Assembly (NCBI GenBank): GCA_019312665.1
Contig: JAFDCZ010000010.1
Location: 1 to 52,705 of the forward strand
Direction of reading: 5' to 3'
DNA length: 52,705 nucleotides
DNA from: Deltaproteobacteria bacterium
GTDB taxonomy: Bacteria; Myxococcota_A; UBA9160; UBA6930
A program made the translations under genes and the position numbers. Of the stretch, positions 40,854 to 49,539 are shown in pieces (the stretch's first letter is position 1; every line of letters starts with the position of its first letter). The notes below the pieces were generated by a model that saw nothing but the letters and a program-made list of their open reading frames with translations, ran no database searches and was not told where the DNA came from.

Positions 40854-41823
40854 TCGCGGGGCTGTTGAGGGGGACGGGTGGGGTGTCGGCTAAGCCGTGC
40901 CCGGCATCTCGGCTGGATCGAGGCACGGCCCGGCCCGGCGCCAGCCTTCGGCCAGGAGCCAGGTGTGGGGCGTGGCAATGGCCATCACGTTTCCGCCAGG
41001 TCGCTCCCGCGCATGGGCCACGAGACCCCCGGCGGAGCGTCGCCAGCCCTCGAACCAACGGCCAGAAGAAGCAGGATCGATCCGAGTGGTCCTGGGCTTC
41101 GCCTTCAGGTGCTTACGAGCATTCAGAAGCACGTAGCGCATCGCATTCCGTACCTGGGTCGGAGTCCGCAGCACCACGTGATGAAAGCGGCCCAATAGGA
41201 CACGCCCCTTCCGCTCGAATACCCGGTTCACGGCTCGCGCCAACCGAGCTCCAAGCGCGTTCATCCCTCTGCCGAGCGCACGCGCATCGTTCGCCTCGAC
41301 GATCAGATGCAGGTGGTTCGATTGAATCGAGTAGTGCACGAGTCGAAAGTCCTTGTGCTCGAGCACACACGCAAACGATCGCTCCACCTCCCGCACCAAT
41401 CGTCCGTCGCGAAGTGACGGGACATCGGGTCGGACCTTCACGGTCACATGACAGGGAAACCGCGAAGCCAAAGGCGCTCGCCGAAGGTGCGCGACGCCCG
41501 AATCAGAACGGGGCTTGCGTCCGGCGCGTTCTCGCCTGTCGCCCCGACCGTGGAGGGCGAGGTCGAGTTGCGGAGAGCGACGCATCATGGTGTTGAATGC
41601 GGCATCTTTATGGTTTCAAGCCAAGAGAAACCCACGGAAACGCCGCCGTGACCTCGATCCGAACGAGGTCCGGTGCGCCGCCTGCCAACCCGCAAGCTCG
41701 AGCCGGCCTGGGCCCCACCCATGCAGGCAAAAGCGCCGCGCCCGCCCGCTGGCCATCCAAGAACGCCCGCGGGATGAAAGGATGTCCTCACACCCAACCC
41801 ATCCCCCCTCAACAGCCCCGCGA
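40854..41823. mobile_element. REP-type element: transposase gene bounded by inverted repeats
   Basis: The left arm at 40854-40886 (33 nt) and right arm at 41790-41823 (34 nt) are inverted copies with two mismatches and one gap, starting TCGCGGGGCTGTTGAGGGGG. They flank the RAYT gene with the left arm 3 bp beyond its stop codon. Hairpins such as GGCGG-GAG-CCGCC occur just outside the left arm. The plan matches a REP/RAYT unit, with the arms as the transposase's recognition sequences. The gap 41589-41789 holds no gene. Confidence 0.65.
40890..41588 (-). CDS. REP-associated tyrosine transposase (RAYT, Y1/HUH family)
   Basis: 232 residues. HUH motif NHLHLIVEA (His92, His94) and candidate catalytic tyrosine Tyr152 in RYVLLNARKH, with the RKGRVLLGRFHH block between them, in the usual order for TnpA-REP. 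These enzymes nick single-stranded DNA at REP hairpins and are often domesticated, in one copy, to mobilise or maintain short palindromes. The gene lies between inverted repeats (see the element entry) and interrupts otherwise house-keeping genes. Confidence 0.85.
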   Translation of the reverse strand: MMRRSPQLDLALHGRGDRRERAGRKPRSDSGVAHLRRAPLASRFPCHVTVKVRPDVPSLRDGRLVREVERSFACVLEHKDFRLVHYSIQSNHLHLIVEANDARALGRGMNALGARLARAVNRVFERKGRVLLGRFHHVVLRTPTQVRNAMRYVLLNARKHLKAKPRTTRIDPASSGRWFEGWRRSAGGLVAHARERPGGNVMAIATPHTWLLAEGWRRAGPCLDPAEMPGTA

Positions 41824-41886
41824 ACACCAAGCAAGCAGACCCACTGGCTCGCAGGCGCGCCAAACCCGCCAGGCTCCGCCCTCCGT

Positions 41887-42396
41887 CTACCGCTGCTGAC
41901 CGCGCTGAGGAGCAGCCCCGGGCCGAGCCCCTGCCTGCTCCGTCTCGTCCGCTGCCGTAATGGTGTCAACCAGGGCAAGATGCGTCTCGAGGGTCTGGCG
42001 CAGCGCAGCGCCGAGGCGGCTGCGAAGGGCCTTCATCTCGCGGATGTCTTCCGAGATCCGAGCGGCACGGCGGTGGGAAGCTGCCAGGACCTTCTCGGCC
42101 TGGACCTCGGCCTCGCCCACGCGAACCTCCGCCTCCCGCATCGCTGTCTTCTTGAGGTCATCACTCAAGGTCTGGGCGGTAACCAGGGTGTGTTGAAGCG
42201 TTTTTTCGTTCCGGCCGAGCTCCTTCACGCGCTCTTCCAGCTGAAGAGCGCGCTCGGCGAGCTGGTCGCGCTCGCGCATCAAGGCCTCGTAATCCTCACT
42301 GACCATCTGAAGGAAAGCCTCGACTTCCACGGAGTCGGCGCCCCGCATGCGTTGGGTGAAGGCATGCTTCTGGATGTCGAGCGGAGTGAGCTTCAA
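41887..42396 (-). CDS. DivIVA-domain protein
   Basis: 169 residues. N-terminal DivIVA signature (MKLTPLDIQKHAFTQRMRGADSVEVEAFLQMVSEDYEAL), then a long coiled coil to about residue 140 and a proline/glutamine-rich tail. DivIVA proteins bind curved membrane and recruit polar or septal partners. It lies downstream of proC in the common proC-(yggT)-divIVA order, here without yggT. Confidence 0.88.
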   Translation of the reverse strand: MKLTPLDIQKHAFTQRMRGADSVEVEAFLQMVSEDYEALMRERDQLAERALQLEERVKELGRNEKTLQHTLVTAQTLSDDLKKTAMREAEVRVGEAEVQAEKVLAASHRRAARISEDIREMKALRSRLGAALRQTLETHLALVDTITAADETEQAGARPGAAPQRGQQR

Positions 42397-42483
42397 GCGG
42401 AATTCCCCCTGCGAAGGGCCTCGCGGCTGCGCAACTCATCGGCCCAAGGGGGCGGGACCTTGAGGGTTCCAGGGCGCCCGGCG

Positions 42484-43308
42484 TCAGCCCTCGCCCAGCT
42501 CCTTGGATCGAGCAGTCGCGGCAGCCACGGCCGCGTAGACGGCGGCTCGCAGGCCACCCTGCTCCAGGGCTTCGAGGCCGGCGATGGTGGTGCCGCCTGG
42601 GGAGGTGACCTGATCCTTGAGCGCTGCCGGATGCCGGCCGGTTTCGAGTGCGAGCTTGGCGGCTCCGAAGACGGTCTGGGTTGCGAGCGTGCCGGCAGCC
42701 TCCCGAGGCAGGCCCATGCGCACGCCCGCGTCGGCCAGGGCGTCGAGCAGGACGAACACGTAGGCCGGGCCACTGCCGGAGAGGCCGGTCACCGCGTCGA
42801 GCAGGCCCTCATCCTGGGTTTCCCAGGTAAGGCCCACTGCGTCGAAGATGGCATGCGCGCGGGTCCGGTCTTCCGGGCTGCAGGCAGCGTTGGCGACGAA
42901 AGCCGTCGCTCCAGCTCCGACCAATGCAGGCGTGTTGGGCATCGCACGAATGATCCGGGCTCCCTCGGGCAAGCCGGCTTCGAGGCGGGCCAACGGAATC
43001 CCTGCAGCGATCGAGACCCAGAGAACCTCGGCCGCCCGGGGCTCGTCGCGCACGCCCGCCAGAACGTCGGCCACCAGGCCGGGCTTGACCGCCAAGACGA
43101 TCACATCGCATTCGGCAACGACCGCGCGGTTGTCCGTCCCACCGCGCAGGCCGTGGCGCTCTTCCAGCTGCTTGCCGCGTTCGGCGACGGGGTCGGCAAC
43201 CCGAACCTGCTCGGGGGCAGTGCCCGCATGGATGACGCCGGCGGCCAAGGCCTCTCCCATGGCGCCGGCACCGAGAAAGCCGATGCGCGCGTGCTGTTGG
43301 GTGGTCAT
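42484..43308 (-). CDS. proC: Pyrroline-5-carboxylate reductase
   Basis: 274 residues from ATG 43308; the upstream open frame is not family-like. NAD(P)-binding GFLGAGAMGEA (10-20), PNTPALVGAGATAF block, and the C-terminal ALKDQVTSPGGTTIAGLEALE signature. Last step of proline synthesis. In a string with yggS and maf, as in many proteobacteria. Confidence 0.96.
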   Translation of the reverse strand: MTTQQHARIGFLGAGAMGEALAAGVIHAGTAPEQVRVADPVAERGKQLEERHGLRGGTDNRAVVAECDVIVLAVKPGLVADVLAGVRDEPRAAEVLWVSIAAGIPLARLEAGLPEGARIIRAMPNTPALVGAGATAFVANAACSPEDRTRAHAIFDAVGLTWETQDEGLLDAVTGLSGSGPAYVFVLLDALADAGVRMGLPREAAGTLATQTVFGAAKLALETGRHPAALKDQVTSPGGTTIAGLEALEQGGLRAAVYAAVAAATARSKELGEG

Positions 43309-43360
43309 CGTCGGAGTCTCCTGCGGGCAAGGTTTGGGTGGGTCTTGGGGGATGGTTGGC

Positions 43361-44083
43361 TCAGGTGTTCCTGGCCCCGAACAGGGCAGTGCCCACCCGC
43401 ACGATCGTTGCGCCCTCTTCGATGGCGACCTCGAAATCGGCAGACATGCCCATGGAGAGCTCCCGCAAGCTTCCCCCTTCGGGCCGCGAAGACAAGTCGT
43501 CCCGCAAGGCGCGAAGGCGGGCGAAGGCGGCACGGGAGCCCTCGGCATCGGCCTGAACGGCCGGAATCGCCATCAGGCCGACGATTCGCAAGTGCGCCAA
43601 GCTGCCGACCTCCTCGAGCAGGCCGGGGAGGGCGTCTGGCGCGACGCCTCCCTTGGGCCCGTCGCTGGCCTCACCGCTCAGATCGACCTGGAGCAGCACG
43701 TCGAGGCGTGTTTCCGACGCCTCGGCGGCGCGATCGAGTGCAGCCGCCAGGCTCGCCCGATCGACGGTTTCCACGACATCGAAGAGCGGCGCGACGAGCC
43801 GGGCCTTGTTGCGCTGGAGCTGGCCGACGAAATGCCAACGCGGTGTCGGGAGGCTTCGCGTCTTCAGCTCCGCGTCGAACGCCGGACGCTTGTCCCGCGC
43901 TTCCTGGGCGTAGTTCTCGCCGAGGTGGGTGAGGCCGGCTTCGACCGCGTCGAGCACCCGTTCGAGGGGCTGTCGCTTGCTGACACCGAGAAGCGTCACC
44001 TCGCTCGGGTCTCGCCCGCAACGTGCCGCGGCGTCGTGGATCCGATCGTTGACCCGGGCGAGCCGATCCGCCGCGCTGCTCAC
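43361..44083 (-). CDS. yggS: YggS-family PLP homeostasis protein
   Basis: 240 residues from GTG 44083, overlapping the maf stop (GTGA). PLP lysine is Lys36 in TLLGVSKRQP; other blocks are HLGENYAQEA, WHFVGQLQRNK and LSMGMSADFEVAI. The protein buffers free pyridoxal phosphate in the cytoplasm; it is not an enzyme of known substrate. Gene order maf-yggS-proC is conserved widely. Confidence 0.94.
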   Translation of the reverse strand: MSSAADRLARVNDRIHDAAARCGRDPSEVTLLGVSKRQPLERVLDAVEAGLTHLGENYAQEARDKRPAFDAELKTRSLPTPRWHFVGQLQRNKARLVAPLFDVVETVDRASLAAALDRAAEASETRLDVLLQVDLSGEASDGPKGGVAPDALPGLLEEVGSLAHLRIVGLMAIPAVQADAEGSRAAFARLRALRDDLSSRPEGGSLRELSMGMSADFEVAIEEGATIVRVGTALFGARNT

Positions 44084-44679
44084 GGGAGGAGCGGGTCGAA
44101 GCCCGCCTCGCGCAACAGGGCGCGGGTTTCGTCGACCGGCAGGCCGATCACGTTGGTTTCGCTGCCTTCGACGCGCACGACGAATCGCCGACCCTCGCCT
44201 TGCAGCGCGTAGGCGCCCGCTTTGTCGAGGGGTTCGCCGGTGGCGACGTAGCTGCGAAGTTCGTCCTCTTCCGCCGGCCGCATGACCACACGGCTCTCGA
44301 CGCAGACGACCTTGCGCAGGCTCCCGTCACCACTCACCAGCGCGACGCCGGTGAGCACCTGGTGCGTCTGGCCGACCAGCCGGCCGAGCAGCTCGACGGC
44401 GTGCTCCGCATCCCGGGGTTTGCCGAGCACGTCCTCCCCCAGCACGACGATCGTGTCGGAGCCCAGCACGACCGTCGGGTGCACGTGCCCCGCCGCGACC
44501 GCCCCGGCCTTGGCCAAGGCCAGGCGCTCGACGAGGGCGCGGGGCGCTTCGGCCGGCAGCGCGTCCTCGCAGATGTCTGCGGGCTGGATCGTGAAGGTGA
44601 GGCCCATGGCCTCGAGCAGCCGCTTCCGGCGCGGGGATCCGCTGGCGAGTACCAGCACCGGTGTATCGAGGTTGGCCAC
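44080..44679 (-). CDS. maf: Maf-family nucleotide pyrophosphatase
   Basis: 199 residues. Signature start VLASGSPRRKRLLEAMGL and SDTIVVL, GKP, and GAYALQGEG blocks. Maf proteins hydrolyse dTTP/UTP or modified nucleotides and so house-clean the pool; they are also linked to septum inhibition. First gene of maf-yggS-proC-divIVA. Confidence 0.94.
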   Translation of the reverse strand: MANLDTPVLVLASGSPRRKRLLEAMGLTFTIQPADICEDALPAEAPRALVERLALAKAGAVAAGHVHPTVVLGSDTIVVLGEDVLGKPRDAEHAVELLGRLVGQTHQVLTGVALVSGDGSLRKVVCVESRVVMRPAEEDELRSYVATGEPLDKAGAYALQGEGRRFVVRVEGSETNVIGLPVDETRALLREAGFDPLLP

Positions 44680-44765
44680 GAGGCTGGATTACCGGCCGAG
44701 TCTCCTGGCGTCAAGCGGCCCCGGGGGTGCGGCGCGACAAGCTGCCGGAAGGTAGGCTCGAACGG

Positions 44766-45407
44766 ATGTTCGCGGGCGACTCCCGGCGGCGACCGGCTCG
44801 ATTCGGGACGGCGATCGCCCGGCTGAGCGGGTGCATGCTCGCCGTCGGCCTGATGTTGGGCTGCACGGGCGGCTGGGTGCTCGAGGAGGACCGTTTTTCC
44901 CACGCGAAACGCGGTATCTCGATCTCCAGCCCGCCTGGGGGGCCATGGAAGCTCGTGAAGGTCGAGGGCAGCACGCTCACGCTTCGCAACCCGGCTGGAT
45001 CGACGCTCAGCTGGATCCGGACCTGCCAAGAGCATGCCGCTCCCGCTCGCAACGAATCACGCGCCCTGCTGCGTGGGATCGAAGGTGTGATGCTCGTGAG
45101 TGAAGGGCCGGTCGATGGCGAGGCCGGTGAAACGTGGCGCGTGAATGCGCGCGTCGGCGATGGGGGCGGCGAGCGAGAGGTTCAGGTGGTGACGCGTGTG
45201 GTCGGGGGCTGCACGGACGATTGGGTGCTGGTGGCCTCGCCCGGCGCCGATGTGGCCGAAGCGTTCGATGGCTGGTGGGGTTCGGTACGAGCGCCCGAGG
45301 TCGCGGCGGGGGTCCCTCCTGACGACGCTCTCTCGGCTGTCGATGAGGCCGAGTCCGCCGCCGAACCCGAGTCCGCCGCCGAACCCGCTGGGGACGATCC
45401 ACAATGA
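44766..45407 (+). CDS. Lipoprotein of unknown function in an Mla-type operon
   Basis: About 213 residues from ATG 44766 (a later ATG at 44835 would give a shorter leader). The lipobox LMLGC (about residue 30) is clear. The mature part is globular with Cys pairs (RTCQEH, VGGCTDD) and ends in a Pro/Ala/Glu-rich repeat tail (AESAAEPESAAEP). No family recognised. Its stop overlaps the mlaE start (ATGA), so it is made with the ABC transporter and is likely a periplasmic or outer-membrane partner of that lipid transport system. Confidence 0.78.
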   Translation: MFAGDSRRRPARFGTAIARLSGCMLAVGLMLGCTGGWVLEEDRFSHAKRGISISSPPGGPWKLVKVEGSTLTLRNPAGSTLSWIRTCQEHAAPARNESRALLRGIEGVMLVSEGPVDGEAGETWRVNARVGDGGGEREVQVVTRVVGGCTDDWVLVASPGADVAEAFDGWWGSVRAPEVAAGVPPDDALSAVDEAESAAEPESAAEPAGDDPQ

Positions 45408-46240
45408 GCCAGCCGGCAGCCCTTCCGAGCCCCATCACGCGTCTCGGCGATCGTGTCCTGACGAACGTCGGTGTCCTGGGTGAGTTCGGCCTGCTGGTGG
45501 CGGCCTCTTTTCGGACGCTTCGGCGGCGGGGCATTCCGTTGCGCGAGACGTTGCTGCAGTTCGAGCTGATCGCGGTTCGCTCCACGCCGATCGTCGCGAT
45601 CACGGCGCTCTTCACGGGCATGGTGTTGGCGCTGCAGACGGCCTTCGCGCTCTCCCGGTTCGGCGCCAAGCCCTACGTGGGCAGCATCCTCGGGTTGGCC
45701 ATCGTGCGGGAGCTCGGGCCGGTGCTGGCCGCGCTGATGGTGGCAGGGCGGGTCGGAGCGGGCATCACCTCGGAGCTCGGCTCGATGAAGGTGACCGAGC
45801 AGGTCGACGCGATCCGCGCGATGGGAGCGGACCCGGTCGAGAAGCTGGTCCTGCCCAGGGTGATCGCGGCGACCGTCGGCCTTCCGCTTCTGACCCTCTT
45901 CGCCATCGTGCTCGGCATCTACGGCGGGTTGGTGGTGGCGGATCTCCAGTACAGGATCTCACCGGATTTCTTTCTCCAGACCGTGACCACTGCGGTAACC
46001 ATTGGCGACTTCTTCTCCGGCGTCATCAAGACCTTCGTGTTCGGCTGGACGATCGCCATGGTGGCCTGCTTCGTGGGGCTTCGGGCAGATGGCGGCACGG
46101 CAGGGGTGGGCCGGGCCACGACCCAATCCGTCGTGGTGGCATCGATTGCCGTGCTCGTCTCGGATTTCTTCCTGACCAAACTGCTGATGCTGGTCCCCAC
46201 GGACCGGATCCTGTCATGGATCGGGAGTGCCCTCTCGTGA
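45404..46240 (+). CDS. mlaE: MlaE-family ABC transporter permease
   Basis: 278 residues with the MlaE pattern: GIPLRETLLQ, VRSTPIVAITALFTGMVLALQ, VRELGPVLAALMVAGRVGAGITSELGSM, and KVTEQVDAIRAMG, and about five membrane segments. With MlaF and MlaD it forms the inner-membrane complex that moves phospholipids (or, in other bacteria, sterols and hydrophobic substrates) between the inner membrane and periplasm. The overlap with the lipoprotein and mlaF genes shows one operon. Confidence 0.94.
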   Translation: MSQPAALPSPITRLGDRVLTNVGVLGEFGLLVAASFRTLRRRGIPLRETLLQFELIAVRSTPIVAITALFTGMVLALQTAFALSRFGAKPYVGSILGLAIVRELGPVLAALMVAGRVGAGITSELGSMKVTEQVDAIRAMGADPVEKLVLPRVIAATVGLPLLTLFAIVLGIYGGLVVADLQYRISPDFFLQTVTTAVTIGDFFSGVIKTFVFGWTIAMVACFVGLRADGGTAGVGRATTQSVVVASIAVLVSDFFLTKLLMLVPTDRILSWIGSALS

Positions 46241-47034
46241 GCGGTGGCACGCCGGTCGTGACGCTCGAGGGGGTTCGCAAGGCGTTCCGCGACGTACCCG
46301 TGCTGCGCGGCGTCGATCTGACGGTCGCCAAGGGTGATACGTTCACGATTCTCGGGGGCTCCGGCTCGGGGAAGTCGGTGTGTCTCAAGCACATGATCGG
46401 CCTGCTCGAGGCGGACGCGGGGCGGGTCCTGATCGAGGATCGCGATGTCACGCACCTTTCGGAGCGCGGCTGGGTCGCCGAGCGCAAACGTTTCGGGATG
46501 GTGTTCCAGGGCGCGGCACTCTTCGATTCGCTCAGTGTCTTCGAGAACGTGGCGTATCCGATCCGGGAGCATCGCAACGATCCGGAGGAGCGCGTGCGTG
46601 AGAGGGTGAGGACTTGCCTCGCCTCGGTGGGCCTCGCCGGGATCGAAGAGCTGGTTCCCGCCGAGCTTTCCGGCGGCATGCGCAAGCGCGTCGGAGTGGC
46701 CAGGGCGATCGCGCTCGAACCTGCGGTGATGCTCTACGACGAGCCGACGACCGGCCTCGATCCAGCGAACGCGCGGCGCATCGGCCGGCTGATCCGCCAG
46801 CTCCAGCAGGAGCTCGGCGTGACGTCCGTCGTCGTTACGCACGACATGGAACTCTGTCACGCGGTATCGGATCGCATCGCCCTGTTGAGGGGCGGGCGCA
46901 TCGTCGTGGAGGATGCTGCCGCCAAGCTGGCGGATGGCCGTCATCCAGAGATGCGCGCCTTCCTCGAGGGAACCCACGAGGCCTTGCCGCCGAGCATCGA
47001 AGAGCAGGCCGAGGAGGATTCGTCCCATGTGTGA
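46237..47034 (+). CDS. mlaF: MlaF-family ABC transporter ATP-binding protein
   Basis: 265 residues from GTG 46237, chosen because it overlaps the mlaE stop by 4 bases (GTGA); ATG 46216 is an alternative. Walker A GGSGSGKS (40-47), signature LSGGMRKRVGVARA, Walker B VMLYDEPTTGLDP. It drives the MlaE permease. Followed by mlaD. Confidence 0.95.
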   Translation: MSGGTPVVTLEGVRKAFRDVPVLRGVDLTVAKGDTFTILGGSGSGKSVCLKHMIGLLEADAGRVLIEDRDVTHLSERGWVAERKRFGMVFQGAALFDSLSVFENVAYPIREHRNDPEERVRERVRTCLASVGLAGIEELVPAELSGGMRKRVGVARAIALEPAVMLYDEPTTGLDPANARRIGRLIRQLQQELGVTSVVVTHDMELCHAVSDRIALLRGGRIVVEDAAAKLADGRHPEMRAFLEGTHEALPPSIEEQAEEDSSHV

Positions 47035-47063
47035 TCTCGATCGCCCTACCATGGAGCTGCCCG

Positions 47064-48002
47064 ATGCCTGATCGTCGTCGCTTGAACCTGATCGTCGGGA
47101 GCTTCGTCGTGGCAGCCCTTGCCGTCGGAGCGATGGCGGTGCTCTTCCTGGGAGCCCGAGGCGGGATCCTCAATCCGCGCTACCGGCTCGTCACGTATTT
47201 CGACGACGTTCAGGGCCTGGTGGCCGGCGCGCCGGTGCGGCTCGCGGGCAGGGATATCGGCTCGGTGGAGTTCGTGAGCTTCGCGCCGCTGGCCGGGGAT
47301 CTGCCGCCGGTGCGCGTGATCATGCAGGTGGACGAAGCCGTGCAGAATCGGGTGCGGAGCGATTCGGTCGCGCGGATCGCGACGATCGGCCTGCTGGGTG
47401 ACAAGTACGTCGAGATTTCGATGGGTACCCCCGTTGGGCGGGTGCTGGGAGATGGTGAGGAGCTCGCCTCGGTCAGCCCGCTCGATCTGGGCATGGCGGT
47501 CACACGCGGCACCGAAGCGATCGACAACATCGCCACCCTGGCAGAGAACGTGAATCGCGTGGTCGAAGAGTTCGGAGCTTCCATGGGGGGCAAGAAGGTT
47601 GCCGATGCGACCAGCTCCTTGACCGCGATCGTCGCCGAGATCCAGGAGGGCGACGGTCTCCTCCACGGCCTGATCTACGACAGCTACGAAGGAGGCGGCG
47701 TCGATAGCGTGGAGCGCTCTCTGGTCAGCGTGGCGGATATCCTCGATCAGATCAGGAACGGCGAGGGTACCCTGCACCAGCTGATCTACGGAGGCTCGGA
47801 GGAAGGGGATGTGCTGAAGGAGGCGCTGGAAGTCACGGCGCGTTTGAACGCGATCCTTGCCAAGATCGACACCGGGGATGGCACGCTAGGCCTGCTGGTC
47901 AACGACCCAGGGTTGTACACGGATCTGCAAGAGCTGGTGGGCGGAGCGCAACGCAGCCTCGTCGTGCGTTCGCTGATCCGCCTCTCGACCGAAGGCGAGT
48001 AG
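47064..48002 (+). CDS. mlaD: MlaD-family MCE-domain substrate-binding protein
   Basis: 312 residues from ATG 47064. One N-terminal membrane helix (LIVGSFVVAALAVGAMAVLFL), then the MCE domain (about 35-110: YRLVTYFDDVQGLVAGAPVRLAGRDIG), then a long helical C-terminal region with repeats of the form ... DG(T)L(H/G)xLI (residues 170-300). It forms the periplasmic ring on MlaE. The C-terminal extension is longer than in E. coli MlaD and similar to that of MCE proteins that span farther into the periplasm. Confidence 0.92.
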   Translation: MPDRRRLNLIVGSFVVAALAVGAMAVLFLGARGGILNPRYRLVTYFDDVQGLVAGAPVRLAGRDIGSVEFVSFAPLAGDLPPVRVIMQVDEAVQNRVRSDSVARIATIGLLGDKYVEISMGTPVGRVLGDGEELASVSPLDLGMAVTRGTEAIDNIATLAENVNRVVEEFGASMGGKKVADATSSLTAIVAEIQEGDGLLHGLIYDSYEGGGVDSVERSLVSVADILDQIRNGEGTLHQLIYGGSEEGDVLKEALEVTARLNAILAKIDTGDGTLGLLVNDPGLYTDLQELVGGAQRSLVVRSLIRLSTEGE

Positions 48003-48008
48003 CTGGCG

Positions 48009-48344
48009 GTGGCGAAGCAGTGGACATTGGCGGCCGCCGAGGCGCTGTTCCCGGATGTTCGGGAGCGCACGGCCCGGGCGGTCGAGAAGACCGAGGCGCT
48101 CGTCGCCCAACGGAACGAGCTGTCGGCCGAGGCGCCTGAGCGCGAGGTCATTGAGCAGCACATCGAAGCCGAGATCTCGCGTTGGGTGCGCGAGATGGAG
48201 GCCCTCGGTCTCGACATCAAAGGCATCTGGCTCGTGGATTTCGATACGGGTAGTGGCTATCTGTGCTGGAAGTGGCCAGAAGAACGTCTGGCCTATTTCC
48301 ACACGTACGAAGACGGTTTCGCTGGGCGGACGCTCATTCAATAG
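48009..48344 (+). CDS. DUF2203-family protein
   Basis: 111 residues from GTG 48009. N-terminal helices (WTLAAAEALFPDVRERTARAVEK and a following pair), then the DUF2203 signature VDFDTGSGYLCWKWPEERLAYFHTYEDGFAGR. A small widespread family of unknown function. It follows mlaD by 6 bases and may be cotranscribed. Confidence 0.82.
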   Translation: MAKQWTLAAAEALFPDVRERTARAVEKTEALVAQRNELSAEAPEREVIEQHIEAEISRWVREMEALGLDIKGIWLVDFDTGSGYLCWKWPEERLAYFHTYEDGFAGRTLIQ

Positions 48345-48380
48345 CCCTCGGGCGACCTGGCTTGCTGGAGAGGAACGAGG

Positions 48381-48638
48381 ATGAGGACTGGCAGGATCTT
48401 GCTCGTTGTCCTGGTTGCCCTGGCTGGGCTCGCCTGCTCTCGGAGCGATGAGCAAACGACCCCCGAGGCTTCGGACCCGGCGGCTTCGAACCCGGCGGCT
48501 TCGGACCCGGCGGCGACACGCGCGCGCTGCAATGCCGAGGTCATGGAACGTTGCGCTGAGTTTCAGCGGGCCGAGCAACTCGAATGCGTGCGCCGCGAGG
48601 TCGAGCAATGCCTCCTCGATTCGTGTGAGGCTCCCTGA
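48381..48638 (+). CDS. Small cysteine-rich lipoprotein
   Basis: 85 residues. Lipobox LAGLAC (Cys19) after a hydrophobic leader. A linker of three near-repeats (SDPAASN, PAASDPAAT) is followed by a 38-residue domain with five cysteines spaced Cys-x7-Cys-x13-Cys-x7-Cys-x4-Cys. The paired Cys-x7-Cys pattern suggests a disulfide-bonded helical hairpin in the periplasm. No family recognised; it follows the Mla operon. Confidence 0.72.
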   Translation: MRTGRILLVVLVALAGLACSRSDEQTTPEASDPAASNPAASDPAATRARCNAEVMERCAEFQRAEQLECVRREVEQCLLDSCEAP

Positions 48639-48657
48639 AAGAGGGACGGCTACCGCG

Positions 48658-49539
48658 CTACTTGGGAGCGTAGAGGTCGAGGCGAAGCGGAGCCGTTGCG
48701 TCCAAAGTGATGCGGCAGGCTCCGTGCTGGGCCTCGACCCGCCGCGCGACTTCCTGGGCGAGTGAGAACAGTGCCGCCACCAGTTCGGCGGGAGCGTCCT
48801 TGAAGGGCGGAGCCGGCTGGGTGGGCTCGACGATCAGGTGGCCGGGTGCCTGGGGGCGAGCCGGGCGCACCAGGCGAACGCTGCCCCGGGTTTCGAGGAT
48901 CTCGTCCGGGTCGCCGGTGCTCGCGCGGGCGGAGTCGCCGGCCGGAACCAGTTCCCCTCGGCCCCCGGCAAGGTCGCGAACGAGTTGGTCGCGGATTTCG
49001 CCGGAGAGCTCGGCTCGGGCCCGGTAGTTCGGGTGATCGACCACGAAGGCGGCCGGAACCTCAGGCTTCGCGAGCTCCGCTGCGGCCTCGGGCGGGACAG
49101 CAACCTGCACGTAGTGGACGGCGGAGATGCGATCCTCCTCCATCTGCTTCTCATCGAAGCGGGCCTTCAGCCTATGTGGCCCAATGTGCAGGCTGAGGGC
49201 TTCGTCGAGACCCACAAGCCGATCGAGTTCGGGCCGGACCTTGCCGGGATCCGTGATCTCGATGAAGAGGGTCGCGGAGAGCTCGCCTTCAGCAGGGACG
49301 AGCTCATTGTAGGTGTCGAGCTCGTGTTGGATGGCCTCGGGAGAGCGCAGGCCCTCTACGCGGCACATCTCGAGGACCTGCCAACGCACGGTCTCGCGGT
49401 CTTCGAAGAGCAGCATCACGCGATCGCCTACGGGCAACCGGCGGGCGGCCTTGTGGGCGAGGATCGCTTCGCGTAACGCCGGCCGAAGCTGCTCGAAGCC
49501 GGCCGGGGAGGGCAGCTCGGCGAGGGTGAGGGGCTTCAC
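48658..49539 (-). CDS. DUF3501-family protein
   Basis: 293 residues from GTG 49539, overlapping the stop of the Fe-S oxidoreductase gene (GTGA); the longer open frame upstream is a shadow. Typical blocks: KAARRLPVGDRVMLLFEDRETVRWQVLEMCRVE and HELDTYNELVPAEGELSATLFIEI. Unknown biochemical role, but the family is regularly found behind a GlpC-like Fe-S protein and a rubrerythrin, as here, which suggests the three act together, probably in peroxide or redox defence. Confidence 0.86.
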   Translation of the reverse strand: MKPLTLAELPSPAGFEQLRPALREAILAHKAARRLPVGDRVMLLFEDRETVRWQVLEMCRVEGLRSPEAIQHELDTYNELVPAEGELSATLFIEITDPGKVRPELDRLVGLDEALSLHIGPHRLKARFDEKQMEEDRISAVHYVQVAVPPEAAAELAKPEVPAAFVVDHPNYRARAELSGEIRDQLVRDLAGGRGELVPAGDSARASTGDPDEILETRGSVRLVRPARPQAPGHLIVEPTQPAPPFKDAPAELVAALFSLAQEVARRVEAQHGACRITLDATAPLRLDLYAPK

